Notes: generated from the letters alone by a model not told the origin. Counted from the first letter of the stretch, positions 1 through 8,521 are shown. The stretch: 48,766 bases of DNA from an uncultured Bacteriovoracaceae bacterium (GCA_950054155.1 CATLOT010000030.1:1-48766), one strand, 5' to 3'. Made by a program: numbers and translations.

Positions 1-13
1 GTGTCTTTTTCAT
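1..13 (-). CDS. 5' end of a truncated gene running off the left edge
   Basis: On the minus strand an AAGGAG ribosome binding site (20-25) lies 6 nt before an ATG at 13-11, which continues AAA AAG ACA (M-K-K-T). A Lys-rich start like this is common in exported proteins. Only four codons are in the window, so no function can be given. About 70 nt separate it from the YihY gene on the same strand. Confidence 0.55.
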
Positions 14-83
14 AACGCACTCCTTATCACATAAGTCGTGCTGTTAAAAGAGTGTCCGTTAAACTAAGGGAAGGTCAGCTTAC

Positions 84-752
84 TTAAGATTCAAGTTTCT
101 CTTGTTGAACGATACAAATACTTAATCCATAGAAAAAGAGATTCATCAGAAGATAAACCCACACAGCGCCAACAAATATTAGATAAAACTCGCCATAGTT
201 AATCGCAACTGAGCGACGAATGGCGTACACATAGAGCCAAAAGAGAGCTTTTGAACCTATTAAGAGGCTCACAAAAGTAGCACTCGCTAAAAGAGCCTGT
301 TTCTTTTTTCCCTTTCCCCGAAAGAGCCAGTAGTAAGCAAGGCTAAAAGCAATCCAAAAAATAAAAAACTGCCATATCGTCAGACCAAGAGGAACTCCAA
401 TCCACTTGAGGATGGGTTGCAGGAGAAAGGAGAAGAAGACGAGAAGAATCATCATCCCAAGCAAGGCAAAACCATAGAGATGCCTTCTCCAAGAGAGAAA
501 AGACTTATCTCCGCTCAGAAGATAGAGCCCCGACCAGATCGAATTGAAGAAGGTAAGGCAGGAAATCATAAGGATCACACTATTGAGCACAATGAGAAAA
601 GGACCTCCAAACAAAGGAGTTATGATAATCGACTTAATTTTAGAGAGGATCTCAGGTGCAATATCGGGAAAGGCATGGCCAGAGGCTTCAACAAAGAAAG
701 CAAAAACATCCTCAGGTCCATTAAAAAATACTCCTACAATTCTTGTGGTCAA
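84..752 (-). CDS. YihY/BrkB family inner-membrane protein (conventional start missing; real N-terminus probably near 870-910)
   Basis: This is an integral membrane protein with about five or six hydrophobic segments. It matches the YihY/virulence factor BrkB family (formerly called RNase BN), including the C-terminal pattern NYGEFYLIFVGAVWVYLLMN. The family's molecular function is not settled. The first normal start codon in frame is TTG at 752, but the frame stays open upstream to a TGA at 926-924. That extension reads SLYLKAWKLFQKRHASQ and then AAASSFYLILTVVPF, the conserved family N-terminus and first membrane helix. No ATG, GTG or TTG exists in the extension; only ATC (896-894) and ATT (908-906) could initiate, and a GGAG lies 5 nt before the ATC. 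The coordinates given are the conservative frame from TTG; the functional gene very likely begins upstream, overlapping the end of the small lipoprotein gene. Confidence 0.8.
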   Translation of the reverse strand: MTTRIVGVFFNGPEDVFAFFVEASGHAFPDIAPEILSKIKSIIITPLFGGPFLIVLNSVILMISCLTFFNSIWSGLYLLSGDKSFLSWRRHLYGFALLGMMILLVFFSFLLQPILKWIGVPLGLTIWQFFIFWIAFSLAYYWLFRGKGKKKQALLASATFVSLLIGSKALFWLYVYAIRRSVAINYGEFYLIFVGAVWVYLLMNLFFYGLSICIVQQEKLES

Positions 753-868
753 CAGTAAAAAAGGAACGACAGTGAGAATAAGATAAAAGGAGCTGGCTGC
801 TGCAAGCTGAGAGGCATGACGCTTTTGAAAGAGTTTCCAAGCTTTTAAGTAAAGGCTGAGAAGATTAT

Positions 869-1174
869 TTACCTTGAAGAAAGGGAGGTTTCTGATTCTA
901 ACTCCAATTTTGTCATCTCTCTTTCAAGAAGTTCATAATCTCGTTCAAGAAGAGAGGCATGCACTTCATCACCCATTAATCTGGAATATTCCATTTGGGC
1001 CCATAAGCGAATTAACTCTAGCTTCATGGTACGCTTTTCAGTCGCCTTAGAAAAGTTTTGCGGCATTCTTCTCACTTGATTAGAGCCACAAGAGACCAAC
1101 GTCCCACTAAGAACGAGTAGCCTGCCAAACTGAAGTGACTTGTGGATAAGCATATTGTGCAAAAGTTCGCGCAT
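869..1174 (-). CDS. Small predicted lipoprotein
   Basis: A 101-residue protein with a long basic n-region, a hydrophobic stretch (about 19-28) and a lipobox L-V-S-C with the lipidated cysteine at residue 29. This predicts Lol-type membrane anchoring. The mature part (about 72 residues) is highly charged and helical, rich in Glu, Arg and Leu (for example LLEREMTKLELES), and has no recognised domain. GAGGG lies 6 nt before the ATG, supporting the start. Its TAA stop (871-869) falls inside the conserved N-terminal coding region of the YihY-family gene that follows on the same strand, so the two are probably co-transcribed. Function unknown. Confidence 0.7.
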   Translation of the reverse strand: MRELLHNMLIHKSLQFGRLLVLSGTLVSCGSNQVRRMPQNFSKATEKRTMKLELIRLWAQMEYSRLMGDEVHASLLERDYELLEREMTKLELESETSLSSR

Positions 1175-1265
1175 CGTTTTCCCTCGATAATGTGCCTGCT
1201 ATCAATATCAATTAAATTTTGGTTGTTGAATAGAAGAGATGAAAAATCTACCTAGAAAAGCAAAG

Positions 1266-1283
1266 GTGCATGACTCAATGCAC
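1266..1283 (-). terminator. Weak hairpin at the end of polB
   Basis: A 6-bp inverted repeat (GTGCAT/ATGCAC, loop of 6) lies immediately after the polB stop codon, read on the minus strand. It is followed by a mixed T/C stretch (CTTTGCTTTTCT). The T-run is interrupted, so termination is only possible, not assured. Confidence 0.3.
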
Positions 1284-1284
1284 A

Positions 1285-3609
1285 TTAAAATAAAGTGAGT
1301 TGATCTCCTGTCACAATATTATCAAAGCTCAATCCCAGTGGTTCTAGAAGGACTTCAGCAATAGGGCGTATCTGTTTATCGATATAGTGCTGGTAGTCAT
1401 AATCTGTCGGCTCAAGCTCAATGGGTGTTGGCCCCATCCTTGTCATCACGTAGCGTACATCCCTCTCAACCGTATGACCCGCTTCTTGGGCGAGTTTTGC
1501 GGCCCTGACGTGAGGAGGTAAAGACTTGGTATATTCTTCTAGCTTCTTTGAAAGGCGCTTCTTATAAATTAGTTCTTTATCATGCTGGCCATTCTTTAGG
1601 GCCGCTACAATATCACGAATCGAATCTTCAAGGTCGACCTCATTAAAAAACTTTTGATAGAGGTCAAATTGAAAATTCTTGGCAAGCTTCGTCCAATCAC
1701 TCCGAACAAATTCCATTCCTGAAAAATGAAGATGACTCTCGCCAGAGCGGTCTGTAAGAAGACCCGCATACTTCTTCTTAGCGCCACCCTCACCTGTTCT
1801 CAAAATAGGAAAGAAAATTTTCCTAAAATATTTTTCAAACTCAACTTCAAGCTGACTTTCGACTTTAAAATGTTTTTTAAGGGCACGCTCAAGGTGCTCA
1901 GTCGCCCTCTTGGCAAGCATCGCTCCTCTATCAAAGGGACGCTCACCACTTGGAAGTTTTACAAAGACCGAGTCCGTATCTCCATAAATGACCTCATATC
2001 CGTCATTTTGAAAGTACTCTATTGTTTCTCTAAGAATCCATTGACCGCTTCCCGTAATCGCTGTCGGTAAATCCGCGTGGTAGAAGCGGCTTCCAGCCGA
2101 ACCCATTACCCCATAGAAAGAATTCATTAGAATCTTTATCGCTTGCGAGAGATAAGGATCTCCTTCTTGCTTGGCCATTTCACGCCGTCCCATCAGAGTT
2201 TCAATAAAGTCGGGCAGAATATGGTGGCTTTCAGAGAATTTAATTCCAGCCGGTGTTTGCAGGGGGTTTTGATCAGCCATCAATCGACTATAGGGATCAA
2301 TCTTGAAAGTTTTAATGATCGAAGGATAGAGGCTCTTAAAATCGAGAACCACAACATGATGATGAAGGCCACTCTCTGGTGTCAGAACATAGCCACCAGC
2401 CGCGTGCATATCTCTTGTGATATCGATCACATTAGGAGCAATAAAGCCTTTGCGGTGAAGCTTGGGAAGCATAAAGAAATCAAAAGCCGCCGTTGAAACT
2501 CCTTGCCTATCCATAAGAAGCCCAGAGAGTTCAACTCGTGTTTGCATAAGTTTAATAAGTCCCGTCTTCTCCATAACGTCGGTAACGAGCACACAATCAA
2601 GAAGATTATACTTTGCAAGAGAAGGCTTATCTTCTTTGAAGCGTCTCTCAATTTCGGCAACTTTAGCAAGCCCCGTCTCTTCAATATCCTTTCCCGTCCC
2701 CAAAATTTCGTTGGCAACGAAATCAAGCTTCCAACTCTCAAAACTATAAAAGGCAGCCTTAAAGGCGGGAGGTCCATCAACAACCACACGTCCATGAATA
2801 CGAGCAAACTGCTGACCACTTTGCCTCTCGGTAATAAAAATTTTCTGTTTCCTTCTTCCAAGGGCCAGAGGTATTCCCCAGCGTTGACACTTTCGTTCAA
2901 GAAAAGCGAGATCAAAACCAACGACATGCCAACCGAGAATGAGATCAGGATCAAGAGTTTCCATATCCCTCTCAAAGGCCAAGTAGCACGAGCGCTCATC
3001 GGGATAATAAAAGAGTTCACCTCGCTCATCCATGGGGCCTTGATCTTCGCCCACCATATGAACTCTTCGCACTTCACGACTCTCGTCTTTATAGTGAATG
3101 CCAATAGAATAGAGGTCACTGCCTCGCGATGTCTCAATATCAAAAGACATCATGCTTAATTTAATATCAGTCTTAGCCGCTCGCATCTGGGGATTAATGA
3201 ATATTCTCAATCCCTCTTCTTCACTAAAGTCCCCAGAAAACTCGACGCCCCCTTTGATAAATCTCTCCATGAGATAGCGCTCTGTTGTTCTGACATCAGC
3301 TTCGAAGGTTCTTACGCCACCGTCATCCTTAACCTTAAAAAGATCCGCTTGAGAGTTAAAATAACAGGCGTCCACAGTGCGACCTGAAAAAGACTTCAGG
3401 GGAACTTCCCTTCGCTCAAAATTAATCCCAAGACTTTTAATTTGAGAATCTCTTTCAACAAAAAAGAGGGGACGCTCCTTCGTGAGGCGAATCTCAAAAG
3501 GACCAAAGGACGCTCGCCCAAAAAAACGCAGCACATTTCTCCCACCACGGTCCTCAGAATGGGCCGTCAGAAGAAATCCCTTATAAAGAGGAGCATTATT
3601 TTGCTCCAT
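1285..3609 (-). CDS. polB: DNA polymerase II (family B)
   Basis: A 774-residue family-B DNA polymerase, close to the E. coli Pol II length (783). It carries an N-terminal 3'-5' proofreading exonuclease and a C-terminal polymerase. Exo I is visible as SFDIETS, Exo II as LILGWHVVGFDLAFL and Exo III as YNLLDCVLV. Polymerase motif A is DFKSLYPSII, motif B KILMNSFYGVMGS and motif C YGDTDSVFV. All acidic catalytic residues are present, so both activities should be intact. In E. coli Pol II is SOS-induced and acts in translesion and restart synthesis. I saw no obvious LexA box in the 60 nt separating it from the divergent iminopeptidase gene. A GGAGG 7 nt before the ATG supports the start. Confidence 0.95.
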   Translation of the reverse strand: MEQNNAPLYKGFLLTAHSEDRGGRNVLRFFGRASFGPFEIRLTKERPLFFVERDSQIKSLGINFERREVPLKSFSGRTVDACYFNSQADLFKVKDDGGVRTFEADVRTTERYLMERFIKGGVEFSGDFSEEEGLRIFINPQMRAAKTDIKLSMMSFDIETSRGSDLYSIGIHYKDESREVRRVHMVGEDQGPMDERGELFYYPDERSCYLAFERDMETLDPDLILGWHVVGFDLAFLERKCQRWGIPLALGRRKQKIFITERQSGQQFARIHGRVVVDGPPAFKAAFYSFESWKLDFVANEILGTGKDIEETGLAKVAEIERRFKEDKPSLAKYNLLDCVLVTDVMEKTGLIKLMQTRVELSGLLMDRQGVSTAAFDFFMLPKLHRKGFIAPNVIDITRDMHAAGGYVLTPESGLHHHVVVLDFKSLYPSIIKTFKIDPYSRLMADQNPLQTPAGIKFSESHHILPDFIETLMGRREMAKQEGDPYLSQAIKILMNSFYGVMGSAGSRFYHADLPTAITGSGQWILRETIEYFQNDGYEVIYGDTDSVFVKLPSGERPFDRGAMLAKRATEHLERALKKHFKVESQLEVEFEKYFRKIFFPILRTGEGGAKKKYAGLLTDRSGESHLHFSGMEFVRSDWTKLAKNFQFDLYQKFFNEVDLEDSIRDIVAALKNGQHDKELIYKKRLSKKLEEYTKSLPPHVRAAKLAQEAGHTVERDVRYVMTRMGPTPIELEPTDYDYQHYIDKQIRPIAEVLLEPLGLSFDNIVTGDQLTLF

Positions 3610-3670
3610 GCCTTAACCTCCGCTCAATTGCTTATTAAACTCAGCCTTTAACTCAATCAAAGGCGAATTC

Positions 3671-4606
3671 ATGCACCTTTATCCAGAAATAGAACCCTAC
3701 CACACTGAAATGCTTCCCGTCAGTGATATCCACACCCTCTATGTGGAGCAATCGGGAAATCCCGAGGGGCGCCCAGTCGTCTTCTTACACGGAGGACCAG
3801 GAGGCGGAACCTCTGGTCAATACCGCCGCTACTTTGACCCTAAAAAGTGGAGAATCATTCTACTTGATCAAAGAGGTTGTGGACGTTCAACGCCTTTTGC
3901 AGATTTGCGCGATAATACCACATGGGATCTTGTAGAAGACCTCGAAAGAATCCGTAAACATTTCTCAATCGACCAATGGGCAGTGTTTGGTGGTTCCTGG
4001 GGTTCAACTCTTGCTCTTAGCTACGCCGTCACCCACCCCGAAAAAGTGACAGCGCTCTTTCTAAGAGGAATCTTTATGCTACGTCAAAAAGAGATTCATT
4101 GGTTCTATCAAGAGGGAGCCAGTCGCATTTATCCCGATGCCTGGGAGCACTACATTGCTCCCATTCCTCAAGAAGAGCGCGGCGACTTAATTCAGGCCTT
4201 CTACAAACGCCTCACAAGTGACAACGAAGAGACGCGAAAAGCTGCAGCAAAAGCGTGGTCCATTTGGGAGGCCTCCACTTCGAAACTTGTCCAAGATCAA
4301 GATCTCATGAGTGCCTTTGGTGATGATCAATTTAGCCAGGCCTTTGCTCGGATAGAATGCCACTACTTCACCAATAAGGGATTCTTTGAAGAGGAAAACT
4401 TTCTTCTTAATAATGTCGATAAAATCCGTCACATCCCAGGCATTATTGTTCAGGGACGCTACGATGTCGTATGCCCAGCAGAAAGTGCTTGGGAGTTGCA
4501 TAGAGCATGGCCAGAAGCTGAGTTCAAACTCATTCAAACTGCAGGACATTCATTGAGTGAAGAAGAAATAGGAAGAGCTTTAGTTGAGGCAACGGATAGG
4601 TATTAA
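3671..4606 (+). CDS. pip: Proline iminopeptidase (alpha/beta hydrolase, peptidase S33)
   Basis: A 311-residue cytoplasmic alpha/beta-hydrolase that matches proline iminopeptidase from end to end; the family releases N-terminal proline from peptides. The oxyanion-hole motif HGGPGGG, the nucleophile elbow GGSWGS, the acid in GRYDVVCP and the histidine in AGHS form the expected triad. Its length is normal for the family (about 310-320). The gene is divergent from polB with about 60 nt between them. There is no signal peptide, so a role in using imported or internal peptides is likely. Confidence 0.93.
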   Translation: MHLYPEIEPYHTEMLPVSDIHTLYVEQSGNPEGRPVVFLHGGPGGGTSGQYRRYFDPKKWRIILLDQRGCGRSTPFADLRDNTTWDLVEDLERIRKHFSIDQWAVFGGSWGSTLALSYAVTHPEKVTALFLRGIFMLRQKEIHWFYQEGASRIYPDAWEHYIAPIPQEERGDLIQAFYKRLTSDNEETRKAAAKAWSIWEASTSKLVQDQDLMSAFGDDQFSQAFARIECHYFTNKGFFEEENFLLNNVDKIRHIPGIIVQGRYDVVCPAESAWELHRAWPEAEFKLIQTAGHSLSEEEIGRALVEATDRY

Positions 4607-4610
4607 AAAA

Positions 4611-4680
4611 AGGTGAATCAGAGGTATCCCCACTTAAGACCCAACACCAACGGAAGGGATAGCCTCTGATTCATACACCT
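4611..4680 (-). terminator. Terminator of the LysR gene
   Basis: Two arms of about 16 bp (4615-4630 and 4656-4672, one bulged base) form a stem with a 25-nt loop. Read on the minus strand the stem is followed by CCTTTTTTTA, a proper T-run. It lies about 120 nt past the LysR stop and ends just beyond the stop of the convergent pip gene. Confidence 0.6.
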
Positions 4681-4798
4681 GAAAAATTAACCCAAATCCA
4701 AATTTTTCGAGGAGTGCTTCGTATGTGTGAGGGAGTTATGCCATGGAGCATCATTTTTCACAACCCTTTTTCGTCTTTTTCACAGCATCACGTAAAAA

Positions 4799-5686
4799 CT
4801 ACAGGGAAACCTTAATTTCCTGAATCAAAGTCTCAAGGAGAGGGTGGCCATCACGGGCCTTGTGATAGGAAAGACTCACTTTATGAGGAAAGAGGCCAGA
4901 CTTACTCTTATGACCTAAGTCCACGGCCTCAAGTTGACCCTTCTCAACAGCGGCACCTGCTACTCCTTCAGGAAGAAAGCCCAAGCCTAATCCATTGAGC
5001 GTGAGCTCCTTTACAGATTCCAAAGAGGACATTGAGTAGATCTTGCGCTCATCTATTTTAAAGGGATTGAGCTTGTCTCGTACCGATTCCCCTGGGGCAA
5101 AGCTATCGGGCATCACTATAAAAGGGGCCTTTTCTAGATTTTCAAAGAGAAGCTTCTTCTTGGTGGAGCGGTAAAACTTAAAACGGTCTTCTCTTAGAAC
5201 TTGGATAATACTCTGTGCGCTTTCCTCGGGATTAATGACAAGAATAAGGTCAAGCTCGCCTTTATTGAGAAGCTCCTGCATCTGTCGCGAGCGTCCCGTT
5301 GTCATTTCTATCGATAAATTAGGAAATTTAGCGAGAAACTTCTTTAGAAAAGCGGGCCAAAAATAAATACCAATGGAATCGTAAGTCCCCACCCGAAGAG
5401 AGCCTGCCATAGGATCTTCAAGACTCTCAAGGCGCTTCTCTACGCTCTTTAGGCTACTAAAGAGTTCGTGGCAATATTGGTAGAGAACCTCGCCTGCCTC
5501 TGTCATTTTCACCCCTCGAGGAAGTCGGATAAAAAGCTCATGACCGACAACCTCTTCAAGAATTTTCATGGATTTAGAAAGAGAGGGCTGAGTGACAAAG
5601 ACGGCTTGAGAGGCCTTCTTCATTGAACCTAACTGCGCAATCTCATAGAAGTAATGGAGTTTTTCTAGATGTTCTCTTAAATACAT
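4799..5686 (-). CDS. LysR family transcriptional regulator
   Basis: A 295-residue LysR-type regulator. The N-terminal winged helix-turn-helix covers about residues 1-65, with the typical core AVFVTQPSLSKSMKILEE. It is followed by the two-lobed co-inducer domain, seen in RVGTYDSIGIYFWP and MPDSFAPGES. AGAGGG just before the ATG supports the start. The gene is divergent from a nitroreductase-fold flavoprotein with 92 nt between them, the classic arrangement for a LysR protein controlling its neighbour and itself. The shared gap contains the palindrome AGCTATAGCT (5696-5705). The inducer is unknown. Confidence 0.92.
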   Translation of the reverse strand: MYLREHLEKLHYFYEIAQLGSMKKASQAVFVTQPSLSKSMKILEEVVGHELFIRLPRGVKMTEAGEVLYQYCHELFSSLKSVEKRLESLEDPMAGSLRVGTYDSIGIYFWPAFLKKFLAKFPNLSIEMTTGRSRQMQELLNKGELDLILVINPEESAQSIIQVLREDRFKFYRSTKKKLLFENLEKAPFIVMPDSFAPGESVRDKLNPFKIDERKIYSMSSLESVKELTLNGLGLGFLPEGVAGAAVEKGQLEAVDLGHKSKSGLFPHKVSLSYHKARDGHPLLETLIQEIKVSL

Positions 5687-5695
5687 ATACCCTCT

Positions 5696-5705
5696 AGCTA
5701 TAGCT
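5696..5705. promoter_or_regulatory. Candidate LysR operator (short palindrome)
   Basis: A perfect 10-bp palindrome AGCTATAGCT sits directly upstream of the lysR start, in an AT-rich 92-bp divergent intergenic region. LysR proteins usually bind interrupted dyads of the T-N11-A type, so this is a location-based guess. Confidence 0.25.
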
Positions 5706-5778
5706 TATATTATCTTTTCTCAATTTTTTTATACCTAAAAAAGATTTAACTTGTCGTCAACAGAGGAGTGAAAAAATC

Positions 5779-6435
5779 ATGCTAGAAAATTACCAAACAC
5801 CAAATTACCATCATGACGATGCCCTCTCGATTTCGCGAGATCTTGTGCCTCTCTTTAAGCGTCGCAGGACCATTCGCCATTTCTCCGATAAAATCCCTCC
5901 CCAAGAGGTCATTACCAACGCCATTTCTGTAGCGGGCCTAGCCCCAAGTGGCGCTAATAAGCAGCCCTGGAGCTTTGTCGTCATCTCAAACCCTAACTTT
6001 AAGGCCCATCTCCGTGAGCTTGCTGAGCGCGAGGAATATCGCTTCTACGTTGAAAAACCCAATGAGCAGTGGGTAAAAGACCTCGCTCACCTTCACTGTA
6101 AAATCGAAAAGCCCTTCATGACAGAAGCGCCTTATTTAATCGCCGTCTTCTACAGCCACTATGATGTGAATGAAGAGGGTGAAAAAAGCACCAACTATTA
6201 CGCCAAGGAATCTGTCGGTATCGCGACAGGTATGCTTATCTCTGCGCTTCACCTGTGTGGACTCAGCTCCCTCACCTATACGCCAAGGCGTATGACCTTT
6301 CTCGCTAAGGAGCTGGGAAGGCCTCAACACGAGAGAACCTTTATGCTTCTTGGGGTCGGTGCCCCTCATCCTGAAGCGGAGGTGCCAATCATCACCAAGA
6401 AGAGGCTTGATGATATTTGCTCAATCTATAATTAA
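5779..6435 (+). CDS. Nitroreductase-superfamily flavoprotein of the iodotyrosine deiodinase (IYD) type
   Basis: A 218-residue FMN-dependent protein of the nitroreductase fold. It aligns with animal iodotyrosine deiodinase rather than with NfsB-type enzymes. Shared features are the FMN-binding RRRTIR start, the core LAPSGANKQPWSFVV, the lid segment with WVKDL, and TYTPRRM for the FMN-N5 Thr region. The three residues that in mouse IYD (E153, Y157, K178) bind the halotyrosine zwitterion are present at the same spacing as E86, Y90 and K111. Reductive dehalogenation of halotyrosines is therefore the best guess; reduction of another substrate is possible. GAGGAG upstream supports the start. The gene overlaps the convergent PLD gene by 4 nt and is divergent from a LysR regulator. 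Confidence 0.85.
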   Translation: MLENYQTPNYHHDDALSISRDLVPLFKRRRTIRHFSDKIPPQEVITNAISVAGLAPSGANKQPWSFVVISNPNFKAHLRELAEREEYRFYVEKPNEQWVKDLAHLHCKIEKPFMTEAPYLIAVFYSHYDVNEEGEKSTNYYAKESVGIATGMLISALHLCGLSSLTYTPRRMTFLAKELGRPQHERTFMLLGVGAPHPEAEVPIITKKRLDDICSIYN

Positions 6436-7742
6436 CGGCAGTGCTTTTGTCCTCTTCTTAAAAGAGCGTCAATTTCGTCATGCTCAAGGGCCATGGGAGC
6501 AAACCCACAGCTCATCTTTTCACCCTTTTGATTGGCAAGGGAAATCTGCTCATGAAGAGGAGTGAGGGCTTCACGTCTTAAATTCCAAAGACGATCAAAG
6601 TCTTTATTGAAGCCATTCAAAACGTCTTGGCTTTCTTTGCGCTCAATCTTAACGACATTTTCAATGTGGTTAAATTCACCAGAATAAGACCAGTTAAATG
6701 AGCCCGAAAGAACCACATCGTTATCGATGATGAGGTATTTCGAATGCATTTGCTTATTAAGGTAAGCGCTGGTGAGGACACTGAAGAACTTTAATCTGAC
6801 GTCGATAAGTTCATGTCCTTCAAAGTCATCCCCTCCCAAAAGAGAAACATAATTTACACCTGAAGAGCATTCTCTATCGTATTCATCTTCACAGTGAGGG
6901 AGGTTCATTTTGTTACGTTGCCTTTCCCAATCATACTCCCCCATTGTAACGAGTATTTTGACTTCCACGCCACGCTTGGCTGCTCTAATAATTGCATTGT
7001 AAATGGGGCGTAATTTAAGGCGTGTGGTGGCAATCTCAACAACTTCTTGGGCCTCATCAATGGCGTCAACAACCTTTCTCGTAAGAGTAAACCCAAGCTC
7101 CCCTCTCTTTTTAGAAAGACGCCCTCTCTTAACAACAAAATTATCTTTATTAAAATAGGCCTTTCCTAATCCAGCAGAACTTTCCTCTCTTGCAAAAACT
7201 CTATCAGAAAAAGATGCTCCAATCTCCTCACTCACTTCCCACAGAAAGTTGAATTCATCAAAGAATGATTGGGCCATCGCCCCTTCTTGATCAAAGAAGA
7301 GAATATTTTCATTGTAGTTTTTAAAGCTGCTCATAGACCAATTGGCAGAACCTGTGATCACACTAGCATCAGAGCGGTGACCATCGATCACGGCAAACTT
7401 ATGGTGCATCTTTTTAGAAGAGCGTAGCGAGCGGACATCTATGCCCATCTCTTCAAACTGCAGCATTTTCTTAAGATTATCCTCTTTCTTGGCATAGCCT
7501 TCAAAGATCATCCTTACTTGGAGTCCCTTGGCCTTGAACTCTTCAGAACTTAGATATTTAATGATGGGATTGTTTTCACTTGAGTCCATATTATAAAGAG
7601 CAAGGTCTACAGTCTCTTTCGCTCCCTTTAAGCGCTCTACAATGGCGTCAAAGGTGTTGTCGTAAGGGTGGAAAAGAACTCCAACCTTAGCGTTTAAGGA
7701 AAGAGTAAAAAGGGCGCAAAGCGCTAGGATGAGGTTTTTCAT
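6432..7742 (-). CDS. Secreted phospholipase D-like protein with two HKD motifs
   Basis: A 436-residue exported protein with a clear signal peptide (MKNLILALCALFTLSLNA). It has two PLD catalytic repeats: H113-x-K115-x4-D120 followed by TGSANWS, and H333-x-K335-x4-D340 followed by SGSFNWS. Both HKD motifs are complete, so the paired active site should work as a phosphodiesterase on phospholipid or nucleic acid; the sequence alone does not say which. Soluble two-domain PLDs of this size include nucleases and cardiolipin synthase-like enzymes. The protein probably acts in the periplasm or outside the cell. A 13-bp inverted repeat overlaps its weak AGAGAG ribosome binding site (see 7749-7800). Confidence 0.88.
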   Translation of the reverse strand: MKNLILALCALFTLSLNAKVGVLFHPYDNTFDAIVERLKGAKETVDLALYNMDSSENNPIIKYLSSEEFKAKGLQVRMIFEGYAKKEDNLKKMLQFEEMGIDVRSLRSSKKMHHKFAVIDGHRSDASVITGSANWSMSSFKNYNENILFFDQEGAMAQSFFDEFNFLWEVSEEIGASFSDRVFAREESSAGLGKAYFNKDNFVVKRGRLSKKRGELGFTLTRKVVDAIDEAQEVVEIATTRLKLRPIYNAIIRAAKRGVEVKILVTMGEYDWERQRNKMNLPHCEDEYDRECSSGVNYVSLLGGDDFEGHELIDVRLKFFSVLTSAYLNKQMHSKYLIIDNDVVLSGSFNWSYSGEFNHIENVVKIERKESQDVLNGFNKDFDRLWNLRREALTPLHEQISLANQKGEKMSCGFAPMALEHDEIDALLRRGQKHCR

Positions 7743-7748
7743 TATTGT

Positions 7749-7800
7749 CTCTCTGTACTATGTCTCTTTTTCGGGAATAAAATGGATATAGCACAGAGAG
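7749..7800 (-). promoter_or_regulatory. Inverted repeat covering the ribosome binding site of the PLD gene
   Basis: Arms 7749-7761 and 7788-7800 are 13 bp each with one mismatch and a 26-nt spacer. In the minus-strand transcript the downstream arm ends in ACAGAGAG, the only Shine-Dalgarno-like sequence before the ATG at 7742. It could be an RNA hairpin limiting translation or a DNA operator near the promoter. Confidence 0.45.
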
Positions 7801-7852
7801 TAATTCGGATAAATAAGAACTAACTAATGGTTCCTATCTAATTTTAAGATAA

Positions 7853-8377
7853 TTAAAGTGACTTAAGGGCCGCCTCAAGCTCAGCTTTAGCCGCAGCTGT
7901 CGCCTTCTTCACGAAAGTATCTCCGCCTTTAATATAAACGCGCTTCACTTTCTTATAAGCCCCTTGCTTCTTTGCATACTCAGCAAGCTTCTTATTGGAG
8001 ACTCCATAATAGAAGACATTGTCAACGAAGCCATTCATAGGATTAGGGTTTTTAAAGACCGGGAAAGTTGAATTAAAGCCATTCGCTGTGTAATCACACT
8101 TGTCACCATTGTCGTACTTGTAGAATCTGTAACCTTCTTTATTAAGGGCGTCGATTTCATCCTTGGTTTGAAAGTAAGAGCGGTTACTTTGAATACTTCT
8201 GGCCATTGATGTGTCTTCTTCGTGGCTCCATGAAGGATCGACTGTTAAAGCACAAGCCTCTTCAGTTTCGACATACTTCACTTGAAGCGAGCCTTTTACG
8301 GCAACATCAAGCTTAAAGATTTCAGCTTTCGCTAAGGGAGTAACGGCTATCAGCGCCGCAAGGGTGATTAGTTTCAT
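7853..8377 (-). CDS. Small secreted protein of unknown function
   Basis: The best start is the ATG at 8377, preceded by a strong GGAGGAG and giving a clean signal peptide (MKLITLAALIAVTPLAKA). The frame is open 14 codons further upstream, but that would bury the signal peptide. The mature protein has about 155 residues, two to three cysteines, many aromatic residues and a basic C-terminal third ending in an Ala/Lys-rich helix. I recognise no domain. It is monocistronic, lying between the PLD gene and the divergent aromatic amino acid operon. It is probably periplasmic or secreted. Confidence 0.75.
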   Translation of the reverse strand: MKLITLAALIAVTPLAKAEIFKLDVAVKGSLQVKYVETEEACALTVDPSWSHEEDTSMARSIQSNRSYFQTKDEIDALNKEGYRFYKYDNGDKCDYTANGFNSTFPVFKNPNPMNGFVDNVFYYGVSNKKLAEYAKKQGAYKKVKRVYIKGGDTFVKKATAAAKAELEAALKSL

Positions 8378-8521
8378 AAGCTCCTCCACAGGGGGTAATT
8401 TATTGAGTGGCTTGGTCATAACATGAGCTAAATGGCTTTAATTGTTAGGTTCTGATTTTTAGTAATTTTTATAGACACCTCGGCTAATCTTTAGACATCG
8501 CCCTTTGGCCTCATGAAAGGG

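Noticed and set aside
869-926. Programmed -1 frameshift from the small lipoprotein into the YihY-like frame
   Set aside because: The frames are suitably placed, but no slippery heptamer or downstream structure is visible and a lipoprotein-YihY fusion makes no obvious sense; kept only as an alternative.
2427-3143. A 238-codon open frame on the minus strand within polB
   Set aside because: It lies in another frame of a gene whose catalytic motifs are all intact, has no ribosome binding site and encodes no recognisable protein.
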